A DNA stretch of 64,000 nt, taken from the NCBI GenBank assembly GCA_964489645.1, contig CAZAZT010000002.1, positions 11,900 through 75,899 of the forward strand. The letters are read 5' to 3'. The position numbers and the translations under genes are program-made. The stretch comes from JBEEPE01 sp964489645 (lineage in GTDB: Bacteria; Verrucomicrobiota; Verrucomicrobiia; Chthoniobacterales; Chthoniobacteraceae). Each line of letters starts with the position of its first letter. The stretch's first letter is position 1. A model generated the notes under the pieces. It was not told the origin of the DNA, made no database searches, and saw only the letters and a list, made by a program, of their open reading frames with translations. This document shows, in pieces, positions 1 to 7,769 of this stretch.

Positions 1-822
1 CAACGCACGCTCTTGAAGCTGGCGAACCCTCTCCCGCGTCAGGCCCATCGAGTGCGCCACCTGCTCCAGCGTCCGGACACCCAGCCCATCCAAGTCGAAC
101 CGCGCCACAAGGACAGCTCGATCGCGAGGTTGCAAACCTGCAACCGCAAGCCGAAGGGCCTCTCGGACCTCGGCTTCCGCCAAGGTTTGCTCTGGATTCG
201 GCCCAGCATCAGCGAAGCGATTTGCAACGACCTGCCGTTCGCCTCGATCATCGTACTCTGCATCCAAACTCTGGATGTGCGCCGTCACCTCAACCAAGTT
301 CGTCAAGCGTCTCAGAGGGATCCCAAGATGGGCTGCGGCCTCCGTCATCGCGGGCGGACGGCCCGTGGCAACCTCCGTCTCACGGACATAGGCGAAGTAC
401 CGCCGAAGCTTCTCGCTCTGGTTCACCGGAACGCGGACCAAGCGACCAAAGTTGTCGTTCGCTCGATGCACTGCCTTCTTGATGTAAAGAATGACGCAGG
501 TCGAGATGCGGGTGCCGCGGTTCACGTCATACGCATCAAGACCGGCATTCAGGCCAAGGTACGCCTCCTGGATGAGGTCCGCCTCCTCCAATCCGTGCGG
601 CCAGCGATGATAGGATTGTTGAGCGACACTCCGAGCGAAGGGGCGAAAGCACTCAAAAATGAGGCCCCTCGCTACCTCGTCGCCCGCGGCCATCCGCAGG
701 GCGAGCGCGTGCTCCTCCTGGGGGCTCATCCGGGAGGCCCCTCCTTCTAAATCGGACTCGGTCGGGTCGATTGAGACGCTTTGGTTCAGCCGCGCATCGG
801 TGTTTCTAGAGGTTTTTTTCAT
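1..822 (-). CDS. RNA polymerase sigma-70 family sigma factor (non-ECF), C-terminus beyond window edge
   Basis: The reverse strand reads open from an ATG at 822-820 to the window edge, giving 274 residues without a stop. Visible regions are 1.2 (PQEEHALALRMAAGDE), 2 (DLIQEAYLGLNAGLDAYD, then an aromatic-rich stretch ending FGRLVRVPVN), region 3 and region 4 (RAVLVARFDLDG, then the recognition-helix sequence GLTRERVRQLQERAL at the edge). This is the layout of a group 2/3 sigma factor such as RpoS, SigB or RpoH. The acidic region 1.1 of a primary RpoD is missing, so I infer an alternative sigma factor. The N-terminal 33 residues are low complexity. I see no clear Shine-Dalgarno before the ATG. 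It is divergent from an ECF sigma factor across 520 bp. The family call is firm; the regulon cannot be told from sequence. Confidence 0.88.
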   Translation of the reverse strand, partial: MKKTSRNTDARLNQSVSIDPTESDLEGGASRMSPQEEHALALRMAAGDEVARGLIFECFRPFARSVAQQSYHRWPHGLEEADLIQEAYLGLNAGLDAYDVNRGTRISTCVILYIKKAVHRANDNFGRLVRVPVNQSEKLRRYFAYVRETEVATGRPPAMTEAAAHLGIPLRRLTNLVEVTAHIQSLDAEYDDRGERQVVANRFADAGPNPEQTLAEAEVREALRLAVAGLQPRDRAVLVARFDLDGLGVRTLEQVAHSMGLTRERVRQLQERAL

Positions 823-1342
823 GGTCGTGATGTTTTGTGCGGGAGATGGATACCGTGTTTCCAAATGATGAACGGCGCTTTTGATGTTTGGATATTAGTT
901 TGTTATGAATGATCTTTATCGTTGAATTGAAAATCTAATGGCTGCCGAGGGCTACATTCCGTTCCCAAGCAACGCCTTTGAGGCGGGCAGAGGGTGAATG
1001 ACTGCTCATCGGGGCTTCGGAATCTTGAAACTCAACGTCGACTGAACGATTCCCTTGAAGGCTCTGCTTTTTTGTGACTGACGCAAAAGACATATCACGT
1101 CGTTTGCTGTTGTCAAGGGTTGCTGTTCCCTTGATCAGGTTTTGCTCGAAGAGTGTTCCGAGACTCACGACGTTTTCTCGCGAAAAAATGGCTGTTTGCC
1201 GGTTTTTTCCTCGCCTTCACACCACGAAATAAATGACGCAAGACCGCGCAAATCGCCCGGTTTATTGAATCATTTCAGAACATTACTTTGGATATATAGA
1301 ACACGGTATCTCTGAAAACTGGCATGGCATCGCCTCTGCTAA
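823..1342. promoter_or_regulatory. 520-bp intergenic region between two divergent sigma-factor genes
   Basis: No convincing gene lies here. The DNA is visibly more A/T-rich than its surroundings, especially about 860-950 and 1260-1310, as expected for a divergent promoter region. A weak sigma-70-like pair, TTGAAT at 1265-1270 and TGGATA at 1289-1294 with an 18-bp spacer, could serve the ECF gene. This is a by-eye match. An A-tract/T-tract hairpin lies at 1182-1209 and is listed separately. Confidence 0.45.
1182..1209. terminator. A-tract/T-tract hairpin, possible bidirectional terminator
   Basis: GAAAAAA at 1182-1188 is complementary to TTTTTTC at 1203-1209. Inside it a GGC/GCC core closes a short loop, with mismatches next to the A/T arms. 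The arrangement resembles a factor-independent terminator readable on either strand. No recognised transcript ends here, so it may end a short untranslated RNA or be a chance structure. Confidence 0.3.
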
Positions 1343-2116
1343 ATGCGGGTTGCCATCATTTCTATGGGAACCATGAACAGCGAAGCAGTGACGGAGGCCC
1401 TCTTCGAAGGGTCGGAGTTGGAGGAGCGGTTGTTTGAAGCGGTGCGTCAAAAAGATGAAGCCGCGTTCGAGAGGCTCTATCAGCGATGTCGGCCGATTTT
1501 CGCGGCCGTCATTGGTCGCATCGTGTCCAATGGCAGCATCGTGGACGAAGTCATCCACGAAACCATGCTGGATGTCTGGAACAAAGCGCACCGCCATGGC
1601 CGCGATCGGGGAACCGCGCTTTCATGGATGATCACCATCGCACGTCGCCGCGCCATCGACCGACTCCGTCGCGAGATCGCCTCGTCTCGGATGTTCGCGC
1701 GCCTTGACGCAGAAACGGCTCAAGCCGCGCGGAACGGCGAATATCTCGCCGAACACGAAGTGGAAAACCGTGACACCCGCGCCTTGATCAGGTCCCTCGT
1801 GGTCTCGCTGCCGGAGGAACAGCGGATCCCAGTTTATCTCTCCTACTTCCGTGGAGTCAGTCAACGGGACCTCGCGCTGTGCCTGCAGACGCCCCTCGGA
1901 ACCATCAAAACACGCATCGAACTCGGAATCGCAAAACTTGGAAGGCTTCTCCGGCAGTTCCAAGCCATCCGCTGCGAATCCTCAGACGAACCCGTTCCCT
2001 CTCCCAACCCACTTCCGACATGCTCGGATCGCTGCCTAGAGGACGCACTTTTCGAGGAGCGCGTCGGAATCGACCCAGTCAAACACTCCGCACCGGTCAG
2101 CGACTCCTCCAACTGA
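1343..2116 (+). CDS. ECF-type RNA polymerase sigma factor
   Basis: The product is 257 residues from the first ATG. ATGs at 1364 and 1373 are equally possible starts because none has a clear ribosome-binding site and the sigma domains begin after residue 20. Region 2 runs about residues 20-95 (AAFERLYQRCRPIFAAVIGR, then DEVIHETMLDVW and a helix containing RGTALSWMITIARRRAIDRL). Region 4 runs about 150-205 (SLPEEQRIPVYLSYFRGVS, then GTIKTRIELGIAKLGRLL). Region 3 is absent, which defines an ECF factor. About 45 extra C-terminal residues follow region 4 and match nothing I know. No anti-sigma gene is adjacent, which is unusual for ECF systems. The gene converges on the RTX gene and shares a hairpin with it at the stop codons. 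Confidence 0.88.
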   Translation: MRVAIISMGTMNSEAVTEALFEGSELEERLFEAVRQKDEAAFERLYQRCRPIFAAVIGRIVSNGSIVDEVIHETMLDVWNKAHRHGRDRGTALSWMITIARRRAIDRLRREIASSRMFARLDAETAQAARNGEYLAEHEVENRDTRALIRSLVVSLPEEQRIPVYLSYFRGVSQRDLALCLQTPLGTIKTRIELGIAKLGRLLRQFQAIRCESSDEPVPSPNPLPTCSDRCLEDALFEERVGIDPVKHSAPVSDSSN

Positions 2117-2120
2117 CGCG

Positions 2121-2152
2121 GCTGGGAGGAACGGTTCAACGTTCCTCCTAGC
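2121..2152. terminator. Shared hairpin between convergent ECF sigma and RTX genes
   Basis: The arms GCTGGGAGGAACG (2121-2133) and CGTTCCTCCTAGC (2140-2152) form a 13-bp stem with one G-T wobble and a six-base loop. It lies 4 bp past the sigma-factor stop and includes the stop codon of the minus-strand RTX gene. There is no long T-tract on either side, so it may terminate weakly or protect both 3' ends. Confidence 0.6.
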
Positions 2153-4424
2153 TCATCGAGTCGATTGCTGCTTGGGCACTCCCAATCCCGCTGATGACAG
2201 CAATGATGGAATAGCCATTGTAAGAGATACCTTCATATCCAACGAAATGTTGATAGGACGTTCCCTCGAGGCTGACAGACTTGAGCGAAGCGGCGGTGCC
2301 AGTCAACCGATCCTCCCCTGCCTTGAAATCTGTGATCACGGCGAGGCTCCCCCATTCTAAATCAAAAACATCAGAGCCAGTCCCGCCAGTCAGGGTGTAC
2401 TGACCGTTCGCTCCTGTACCTCTCAGGAGTTTGTCATCACCATCTCCGCCGTTAGCCACCATCCCATTGTATACTTCGATCAGATCGTCGCCCGCTTCTC
2501 CGAAGATCAAATCACTCCCTGAACCGTAATCGGAAGCAATCGTGTCATCGCCTGCTCCACCGTAAATTGTATCGCGTCCTTCCTCCCCATCCAGCCAGTC
2601 GTTCCCGCCGCCACCACGAAGGATGTCGATATCAAACCCACCCTTGATAGTGTCGTTCCCATCGTCCCCGCAGAGAGAGTCATTGCCGCTTCCTCCCAAG
2701 ACGGAATCGTTGTCGAGCCCTCCAGAAAGGGTGTCCTTGTCATCTTCGCCCCGAAGAGTGTCATTCCCGCCACCTCCAATCAGGCTGTCGGCATTGCGCC
2801 CTCCAAATAGATTGTCCGCATTGAGGCCTCCATCGATCGTATCCTTGCCTGACCCCGTAATGATCAAATCAAACCCAGCGCCACCGACCATCGAGGAGTT
2901 GCCCGTCTCGCAGTACAGCGAGTCATTACCAAGCCCACCCACCAAGGTGTCATTACCACCGAGCGCCGCTCCATCGATGTAGTGCCCATAAAGGACGTTA
3001 TTTCCGTCATTTCCGACAAGAAGATTGTCCATCTCATTGCCCTTGCCAGTCAAATCGGCCGCCCCCGCAAGTTGGAGATTTTCCACCCAACTCCCAAGCC
3101 GGTAGCCCGTCGAAGAAGGCGCATAACTTATCACCGTATCTTTGCCGTGCTGACTATCCACTTCAATAACCTGATCTCCGATATTTTTTACAATATAAAT
3201 ATCATTACCCTCCCCGCCGACCAACGAATCGATGGATGGGGAACCATCAAACTCGGTCGGTTCAATGCCGCCATCCAGCGTGTCATCCCCCCCTCCGCCA
3301 ATCAACGTGTCTGCCCCGAGTCCACCGTTCAGTGAGTTGCTGAGAGAGTTCCCCGACAAGCGGTTGTTGAGTTGGTTTCCGGAAGCATTTTTCGCCGAGC
3401 CGGTGAGTACCACTCCCTCGATGTTCGCCAGCAGCGTGTAGTTAGAGGACACTTGCACCGTATCAAAGCCGCCCTTGGTTTTGTCCGCGCTCGCCTCTCG
3501 GATTTTGCTGCCCGCAGCAAGGATGACGTAATAATCATCACCATCCCCACCGTCCAAGTAGTTATCTACATCAACTGCGTTTAGCGTATCATTCCCTGCA
3601 TCACCGAAAAGGGAGTCCCGCCCACCACCGCCAGAGAGAACATTTGATCCCGCGTTGCCTCGGATGGTATTCGCCGACTTGTTGCCGGTTCCTTTAATAT
3701 TTGCAGTGCCTATAAGCGTGAGATTTTCGACGTTGGGGCTCGTCAATACATAGCTGATCGAACTCGTGACAAAGTCCACACCTTCATTCGGCAACTCCGA
3801 GATCACATCCGACGACACATCAACTTGGTAGGTGTCATTTCCAAGCCCTCCCACCATACTGTCCAGCGATCTGCCTCCGTCCATGGAGTCATTTCCAGCC
3901 CCACCGACCAGAGTGTCCCGGCCATCTTGGCCAAGCAGGGTATCATTTCCGGTGAGTCCTGAGAGCGAGTTGCTCCCGTCGTTCCCGCTCATCCAGTTGT
4001 CCCACACGTTCCCGACCCCAGCGAGATTCTGATTGCCGAGAAGCGCTAGGTCCTCGATCCCATCCAACTTCGTCGAGGAGAGGTTGAAAGAGACCCAACT
4101 CCAAACCGCATCAAATCCCTCTGTATCAATGATCGTGTCCGCAAGGGATGCAACAATGTAAACATCATCCCCAGCCTCCCCTGCAAGGGTGTTCACTCCG
4201 GCTCCGCCCGACAGCGTGTTGTTGTAGCGGTTCCCCTCGATGTAGTTGTTGCGGTTATTCCCGTAAACAACGGTCACTTCAGGACTTTCAGCCATGAAAA
4301 GATGATCGATGTAGTTGCCCAAATCATCCTGAGCATTGTCGGGAAAATCTTCTTCGGTCTGAATATTAGAACTTGCTTCAAAACTGTTTTTTGAAGGGAG
4401 CTTTGGCTTGGGTATTCTCGACAT
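2148..4424 (-). CDS. RTX calcium-binding repeat protein (hemolysin-type nonapeptide repeats)
   Basis: The 758-residue product consists mostly of glycine/aspartate nonapeptides of the GGxGxDxLx type. They occur in blocks from about residue 65 onward and most densely at 520-660 (for example GGGGNDTLRGEDDKDTLSGG). Such repeats fold as parallel beta-rolls that bind calcium outside the cell. The C-terminal 90 residues contain a DVFDLEWGSLAVITDF stretch typical of the end of RTX proteins, where the type I secretion signal lies. There is no N-terminal signal peptide, which agrees with type I export, but no ABC/membrane-fusion genes are in the window. No catalytic domain is recognisable, so an adhesin or surface-layer role is possible. 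The gene is visibly more A/T-rich than its neighbours. Confidence 0.9.
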   Translation of the reverse strand: MSRIPKPKLPSKNSFEASSNIQTEEDFPDNAQDDLGNYIDHLFMAESPEVTVVYGNNRNNYIEGNRYNNTLSGGAGVNTLAGEAGDDVYIVASLADTIIDTEGFDAVWSWVSFNLSSTKLDGIEDLALLGNQNLAGVGNVWDNWMSGNDGSNSLSGLTGNDTLLGQDGRDTLVGGAGNDSMDGGRSLDSMVGGLGNDTYQVDVSSDVISELPNEGVDFVTSSISYVLTSPNVENLTLIGTANIKGTGNKSANTIRGNAGSNVLSGGGGRDSLFGDAGNDTLNAVDVDNYLDGGDGDDYYVILAAGSKIREASADKTKGGFDTVQVSSNYTLLANIEGVVLTGSAKNASGNQLNNRLSGNSLSNSLNGGLGADTLIGGGGDDTLDGGIEPTEFDGSPSIDSLVGGEGNDIYIVKNIGDQVIEVDSQHGKDTVISYAPSSTGYRLGSWVENLQLAGAADLTGKGNEMDNLLVGNDGNNVLYGHYIDGAALGGNDTLVGGLGNDSLYCETGNSSMVGGAGFDLIITGSGKDTIDGGLNADNLFGGRNADSLIGGGGNDTLRGEDDKDTLSGGLDNDSVLGGSGNDSLCGDDGNDTIKGGFDIDILRGGGGNDWLDGEEGRDTIYGGAGDDTIASDYGSGSDLIFGEAGDDLIEVYNGMVANGGDGDDKLLRGTGANGQYTLTGGTGSDVFDLEWGSLAVITDFKAGEDRLTGTAASLKSVSLEGTSYQHFVGYEGISYNGYSIIAVISGIGSAQAAIDSMS

Positions 4425-4578
4425 ATAGCTTATTACTCAGTTGAGTGACCGAATCCGGCCTTTCAGTGATTTACCTTCTCACCCCGCAACATCAAGCAGC
4501 ATTTAGTTGTGTGTTAACGGGAACATCTTACATGGTTGGATGAGACCGTTGATCGCAAGGTCGCCGCTTGGTTCGACC
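4425..4578. promoter_or_regulatory. Upstream region of the RTX gene
   Basis: This 154-bp gap follows the stop of the PVC heme protein gene and precedes the RTX start on the minus strand. A short palindrome, ACTCA-GT-TGAGT, lies at 4435-4446, about 10 bp upstream of the RTX start codon. It is short enough to be chance. I see no strong terminator for the upstream gene. Confidence 0.25.
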
Positions 4579-7500
4579 TCACTCGCGCTTGGAGAGGTAT
4601 GCGAACAGGTCGCGAAGCGCCCCATCGTTCAACCCGTTCAATAAACCCGCCGGCATCAGCGAGACACCCGACGCCGTCTGGTTCTTGATGTCCACAGCAA
4701 GAATCCGGACGCTCTGCCCCGCCAAATCGCGCAAAGTCACTCCTTTGGCATCTTGCGCTTTGACCATGCCGGTCATCACCCGCCCATCCTTCAGCTCAAC
4801 CACATACGCGCCATATCCCTCACGGATTTCAAGACTGGGCGTCAGGATGTTCTGCAGCCAGAACTCCGCGCTGCCTCGGTCGTAGCCCGTCAGCTCCGGC
4901 CCGATATCCCCCCCTGAGCCAAAAAGCCGATGGCACGCCGCACAGCGCTCTTGGAACAGCGTCGCACCCCTTCCGGAGTCTCCCTCCCCCGCACGCAAAA
5001 CCTTCTGGATACGCGCCAACTCCGCCTGCGTCTCCGCCGTCGGCGCAACCGCGCTCAGACCCTTCCAATGCCGTTCCACCGCCGCGTCCAACTCCGGATC
5101 ACGAAACACCGAAAGTTGGCGGACACAATCCGCAGGCACATGCGCCACGGGAACCTTCCACTGGTCCACTTGCGCGATCAACCACCGCGCCCACTCGCCG
5201 CGACCGGATGCCACGCGAAAAAAGGATTCGCGGAACTGCCGATCCCCGGCCACCCGTTGCTCATAGTTCTCCAGCATCGCCTTGATCGCGTCCCCAACCG
5301 CAAACTGCTCCACCAAAGGCAATAAGCCCCGCTTGAGAGGGAAACCGCCCGCCTCCGCATAGACTTTCGCTAACGCGTCCGCAAGCCCCGCCGCTTTGGC
5401 CTCACCCAAGGCCCGGGCACGCGCCACTCGCAACGCCAGCGGAGCCTGCTTGTCCCTCAACTGCCTCACCCCCTCCGCCGCCGCCGTCTGGTCACCGGAA
5501 CGGATGCCAAGCCCCACGGCGTCATCCCCTCCACGACCGGACAACGCCCGACTCAGCGCGCCTTGGAAAACCGCACCGCCCTCCTCCATTCCCTCCTCGA
5601 CCCCCTTCAAAACGAGCGCACGCGCCGCATCGTCCGGCGCCGCCGCGTACAGCCGCTCACATGCTCGCAGGTTCAACTCGCCACCCGCCATCGCCCATCG
5701 CTTCGCCAGATCGGTCGCTAAAAGCATCCTGACCGCCGCGCGGTTCCAGAACTCACGCCTCGCGAACTCAGCCAACACCGCCTCCCGCCCCGATTCTGCA
5801 ACGGATTCCAAGAGCCACCAGAGCTGGAACCCGATCCGCTCATCCTCCGTTCCAGCCGCTGCAACAAGGACGGCCAACGCCTGGCTCTGGGGAAAAGATT
5901 TCGCCGACGCCGCAATCTGCGCGAGGACCTCGGCATGCTCCTCCACCGCCGCTCGATGGACCACCGCACTCACCACCGCTGCCCCGCCCTCTGCGGCCAA
6001 GCGAACTGCCCACCGCCGAACGTAAGGATCCGGATGGGAAACCGCAGCAGCGTGCGTCGAGGGATCCAAGGTCCCCGTCAGATGCAGCGCACACAGCGCA
6101 TCGAAGGCATACGCGTTCCCCTCCTGGACCAACAACCCCTTCAGCCGAGGCGCCAACTCGCCCAATCCGCGCCACCCCATCTCAAGAGCCGCCTGACGCC
6201 GCATCCACTCGTTCGGATCCGATAACCGCTCGATCAACCGTTCGGGCGCTTCCGCGTGAAGGTCGAACGGCTCGAGCCTGCGCGGCGCTTTCGATGACCG
6301 GACGCGATAAATGCGGCCGTCCGCTTTGCTCCAATCATCCACCGGTCGCACGTGCGAAAGCCGTGTGTCGTACCAGTCCGCGAGGTAAACGCCCCCGTCC
6401 GGTCCCACCATCGTGAACACCGGCCGAAACCAGCGATCCGCGGTCGAGAGAAGCGGAGCCTCGTCCACGGTCCGGAACGTGGCGCCCGCAGGCTCCCGTC
6501 GACTCGCCCACACAAGGTTCGCGTACGCGTTCGGCGCGATGATCCGTCCGTCGTACTCCGGCCCCAATGCCCCTCCTTCGTAGACCGTAAACGCCTGCGG
6601 GAAACGGCGTTTGTCGCCCTCGCTTTTCATGTGATCGAAAAAGTGGAACGCGTACGGATTCATCGGCGGCCCGTGTTTCCCCCAGCTTTTCACCCCGTAA
6701 CTCCCCGTCTCGTAATGCATCCCCCGGGTGTTCCCCCCGTTCGTCCCGGAGAACAATCGGCCCTTGCTGTCAAAGTCCAGGCTGAAAGTGTTGCCGCCTC
6801 CCTCCGCATAGATCTGGAACACCTTCGTCTTCGGATGAAACCGCCAGATCATCTGGCCCTCCCACCGCACCTCCTTCGTCGCGGACGTGCTCACCCGCCC
6901 CGTGGTCGTGCTCCCATTCGCCCCATAAAGCCATCCGTCCGGCCCCCACTGCAGGCTGTTCGCAACGCTGTGCGTGTCCTCGATGCCAAACCCGCTCGCC
7001 TCAACCACCGGATCGCCATCCGGACGACCATCCCCATCCGCATCCGGATAAAAGAGGAGATACGGCGCGTTCATCACCCAAATGCCGCCCGCCCCCGGGA
7101 TCGCAGCCGTCGCAATGTTCAACCCATCGATGGCGACCGCAGATTCGCGCACCCGTCCCGTTCCATGCTCCACGGTATGGATCGAAACACGGTCCGCACC
7201 CCGAACACCCCGTGGAGGCGGCTCAGGGACCTTGTCAAACCGAGCACGCAGGTGCTGGTCATACGCCGTGACCTTCAACCCCGCAGGGAACTGGTACTGC
7301 CGATACTCCGTGACCCACATCCGCCCTCGCGAATCAAACGCAAGGTAGAGCGGCTGTGCAATGTGAGGCTCCGCCACCAACAGATCCACCGCCAACCCCT
7401 CGCGAACTTCCATGCGCGCCACCGCCGCATCCGCCGAAGTCGGAGGCGTGTCGTCTGCGATCATCCCCCGCCCTTTGTAGGTCTCCATGATCTCCCGAAC

Positions 7501-7587
7501 CTTCTCGTTTCCAGCAACATCAGCCGCCCTCGGTGTCGCAGCTAACGCACTCATCGACACCAGAGACAATAGGTTCCACAAACGCAT
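4579..7587 (-). CDS. PVC-type heme-binding CxxCH protein: dehydrogenase-like propeller, HEAT-like repeats, cytochrome c
   Basis: From the chosen ATG at 7587 the product is 1002 residues and begins with a signal peptide (MRLWNLLSLVSMSALAATPR, cleavage near AAD). An upstream in-frame start would add 26 glycine- and alanine-rich residues before the signal peptide and is less likely. Residues 45-440 form a propeller of the 'membrane-bound dehydrogenase' type found in planctomycetes and verrucomicrobia, with DADGDGRPDGDP, GPDGWLYG and GPDGGVYLADWYDTR segments. Residues 450-820 are alpha-helical HEAT-like repeats. A single cytochrome c site, CAACH, is at residues 882-886, followed by the characteristic C-terminal block about tunable degradation (GRVMTGMVK, DLFAYLSKRE). 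It is inferred to be an exported redox protein acting on sugars or alcohols. It is divergent from the PQQ operon. Confidence 0.85.
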   Translation of the reverse strand: MRLWNLLSLVSMSALAATPRAADVAGNEKVREIMETYKGRGMIADDTPPTSADAAVARMEVREGLAVDLLVAEPHIAQPLYLAFDSRGRMWVTEYRQYQFPAGLKVTAYDQHLRARFDKVPEPPPRGVRGADRVSIHTVEHGTGRVRESAVAIDGLNIATAAIPGAGGIWVMNAPYLLFYPDADGDGRPDGDPVVEASGFGIEDTHSVANSLQWGPDGWLYGANGSTTTGRVSTSATKEVRWEGQMIWRFHPKTKVFQIYAEGGGNTFSLDFDSKGRLFSGTNGGNTRGMHYETGSYGVKSWGKHGPPMNPYAFHFFDHMKSEGDKRRFPQAFTVYEGGALGPEYDGRIIAPNAYANLVWASRREPAGATFRTVDEAPLLSTADRWFRPVFTMVGPDGGVYLADWYDTRLSHVRPVDDWSKADGRIYRVRSSKAPRRLEPFDLHAEAPERLIERLSDPNEWMRRQAALEMGWRGLGELAPRLKGLLVQEGNAYAFDALCALHLTGTLDPSTHAAAVSHPDPYVRRWAVRLAAEGGAAVVSAVVHRAAVEEHAEVLAQIAASAKSFPQSQALAVLVAAAGTEDERIGFQLWWLLESVAESGREAVLAEFARREFWNRAAVRMLLATDLAKRWAMAGGELNLRACERLYAAAPDDAARALVLKGVEEGMEEGGAVFQGALSRALSGRGGDDAVGLGIRSGDQTAAAEGVRQLRDKQAPLALRVARARALGEAKAAGLADALAKVYAEAGGFPLKRGLLPLVEQFAVGDAIKAMLENYEQRVAGDRQFRESFFRVASGRGEWARWLIAQVDQWKVPVAHVPADCVRQLSVFRDPELDAAVERHWKGLSAVAPTAETQAELARIQKVLRAGEGDSGRGATLFQERCAACHRLFGSGGDIGPELTGYDRGSAEFWLQNILTPSLEIREGYGAYVVELKDGRVMTGMVKAQDAKGVTLRDLAGQSVRILAVDIKNQTASGVSLMPAGLLNGLNDGALRDLFAYLSKRE

Positions 7588-7769
7588 CCACCACGCGGTT
7601 GCAGCATCCGTGCCCCCACCCGCCGAGCCATCCGCTTTCCTAACACCAGACGAATTCCCCCCCAAGAAACACCCGCCTTGCAGATTTAGTCCGTATGCGT
7701 ACTATTTTCGTCCCGTGGCGCGTGCCCGGTACTGTTCCCGACTCAACCTCCCCCGACCACTGACCCGCT
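7588..7769. promoter_or_regulatory. Divergent promoter region between PVC heme gene and the 7770-20813 operon
   Basis: The 182-bp region separates a minus-strand start at 7587 and a plus-strand start at 7770. A candidate plus-strand promoter is TTGCAG at 7678-7683 and TACTAT at 7700-7705 with a 16-bp spacer, 64 bp before the first PQQ gene. The matches to consensus are modest (3/6 and 4/6). The arrangement suggests joint regulation of the heme protein and the operon. Confidence 0.35.

Noticed and set aside
935..1168. 77-codon frame in the sigma-factor intergenic region
   Set aside because: No ribosome-binding site, no motif and composition unlike coding DNA of the window.
2623..2982. Ser/Pro-rich reading frames on the plus strand inside the RTX gene
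   Set aside because: They are the complement of the Gly/Asp repeat codons and share the repeat period of the RTX gene; no start signal and no domain.
6352..7545. 397-codon open frame opposite the PVC heme protein gene
   Set aside because: Arg/Pro/His-rich shadow of a well-supported gene with signal peptide and CxxCH.
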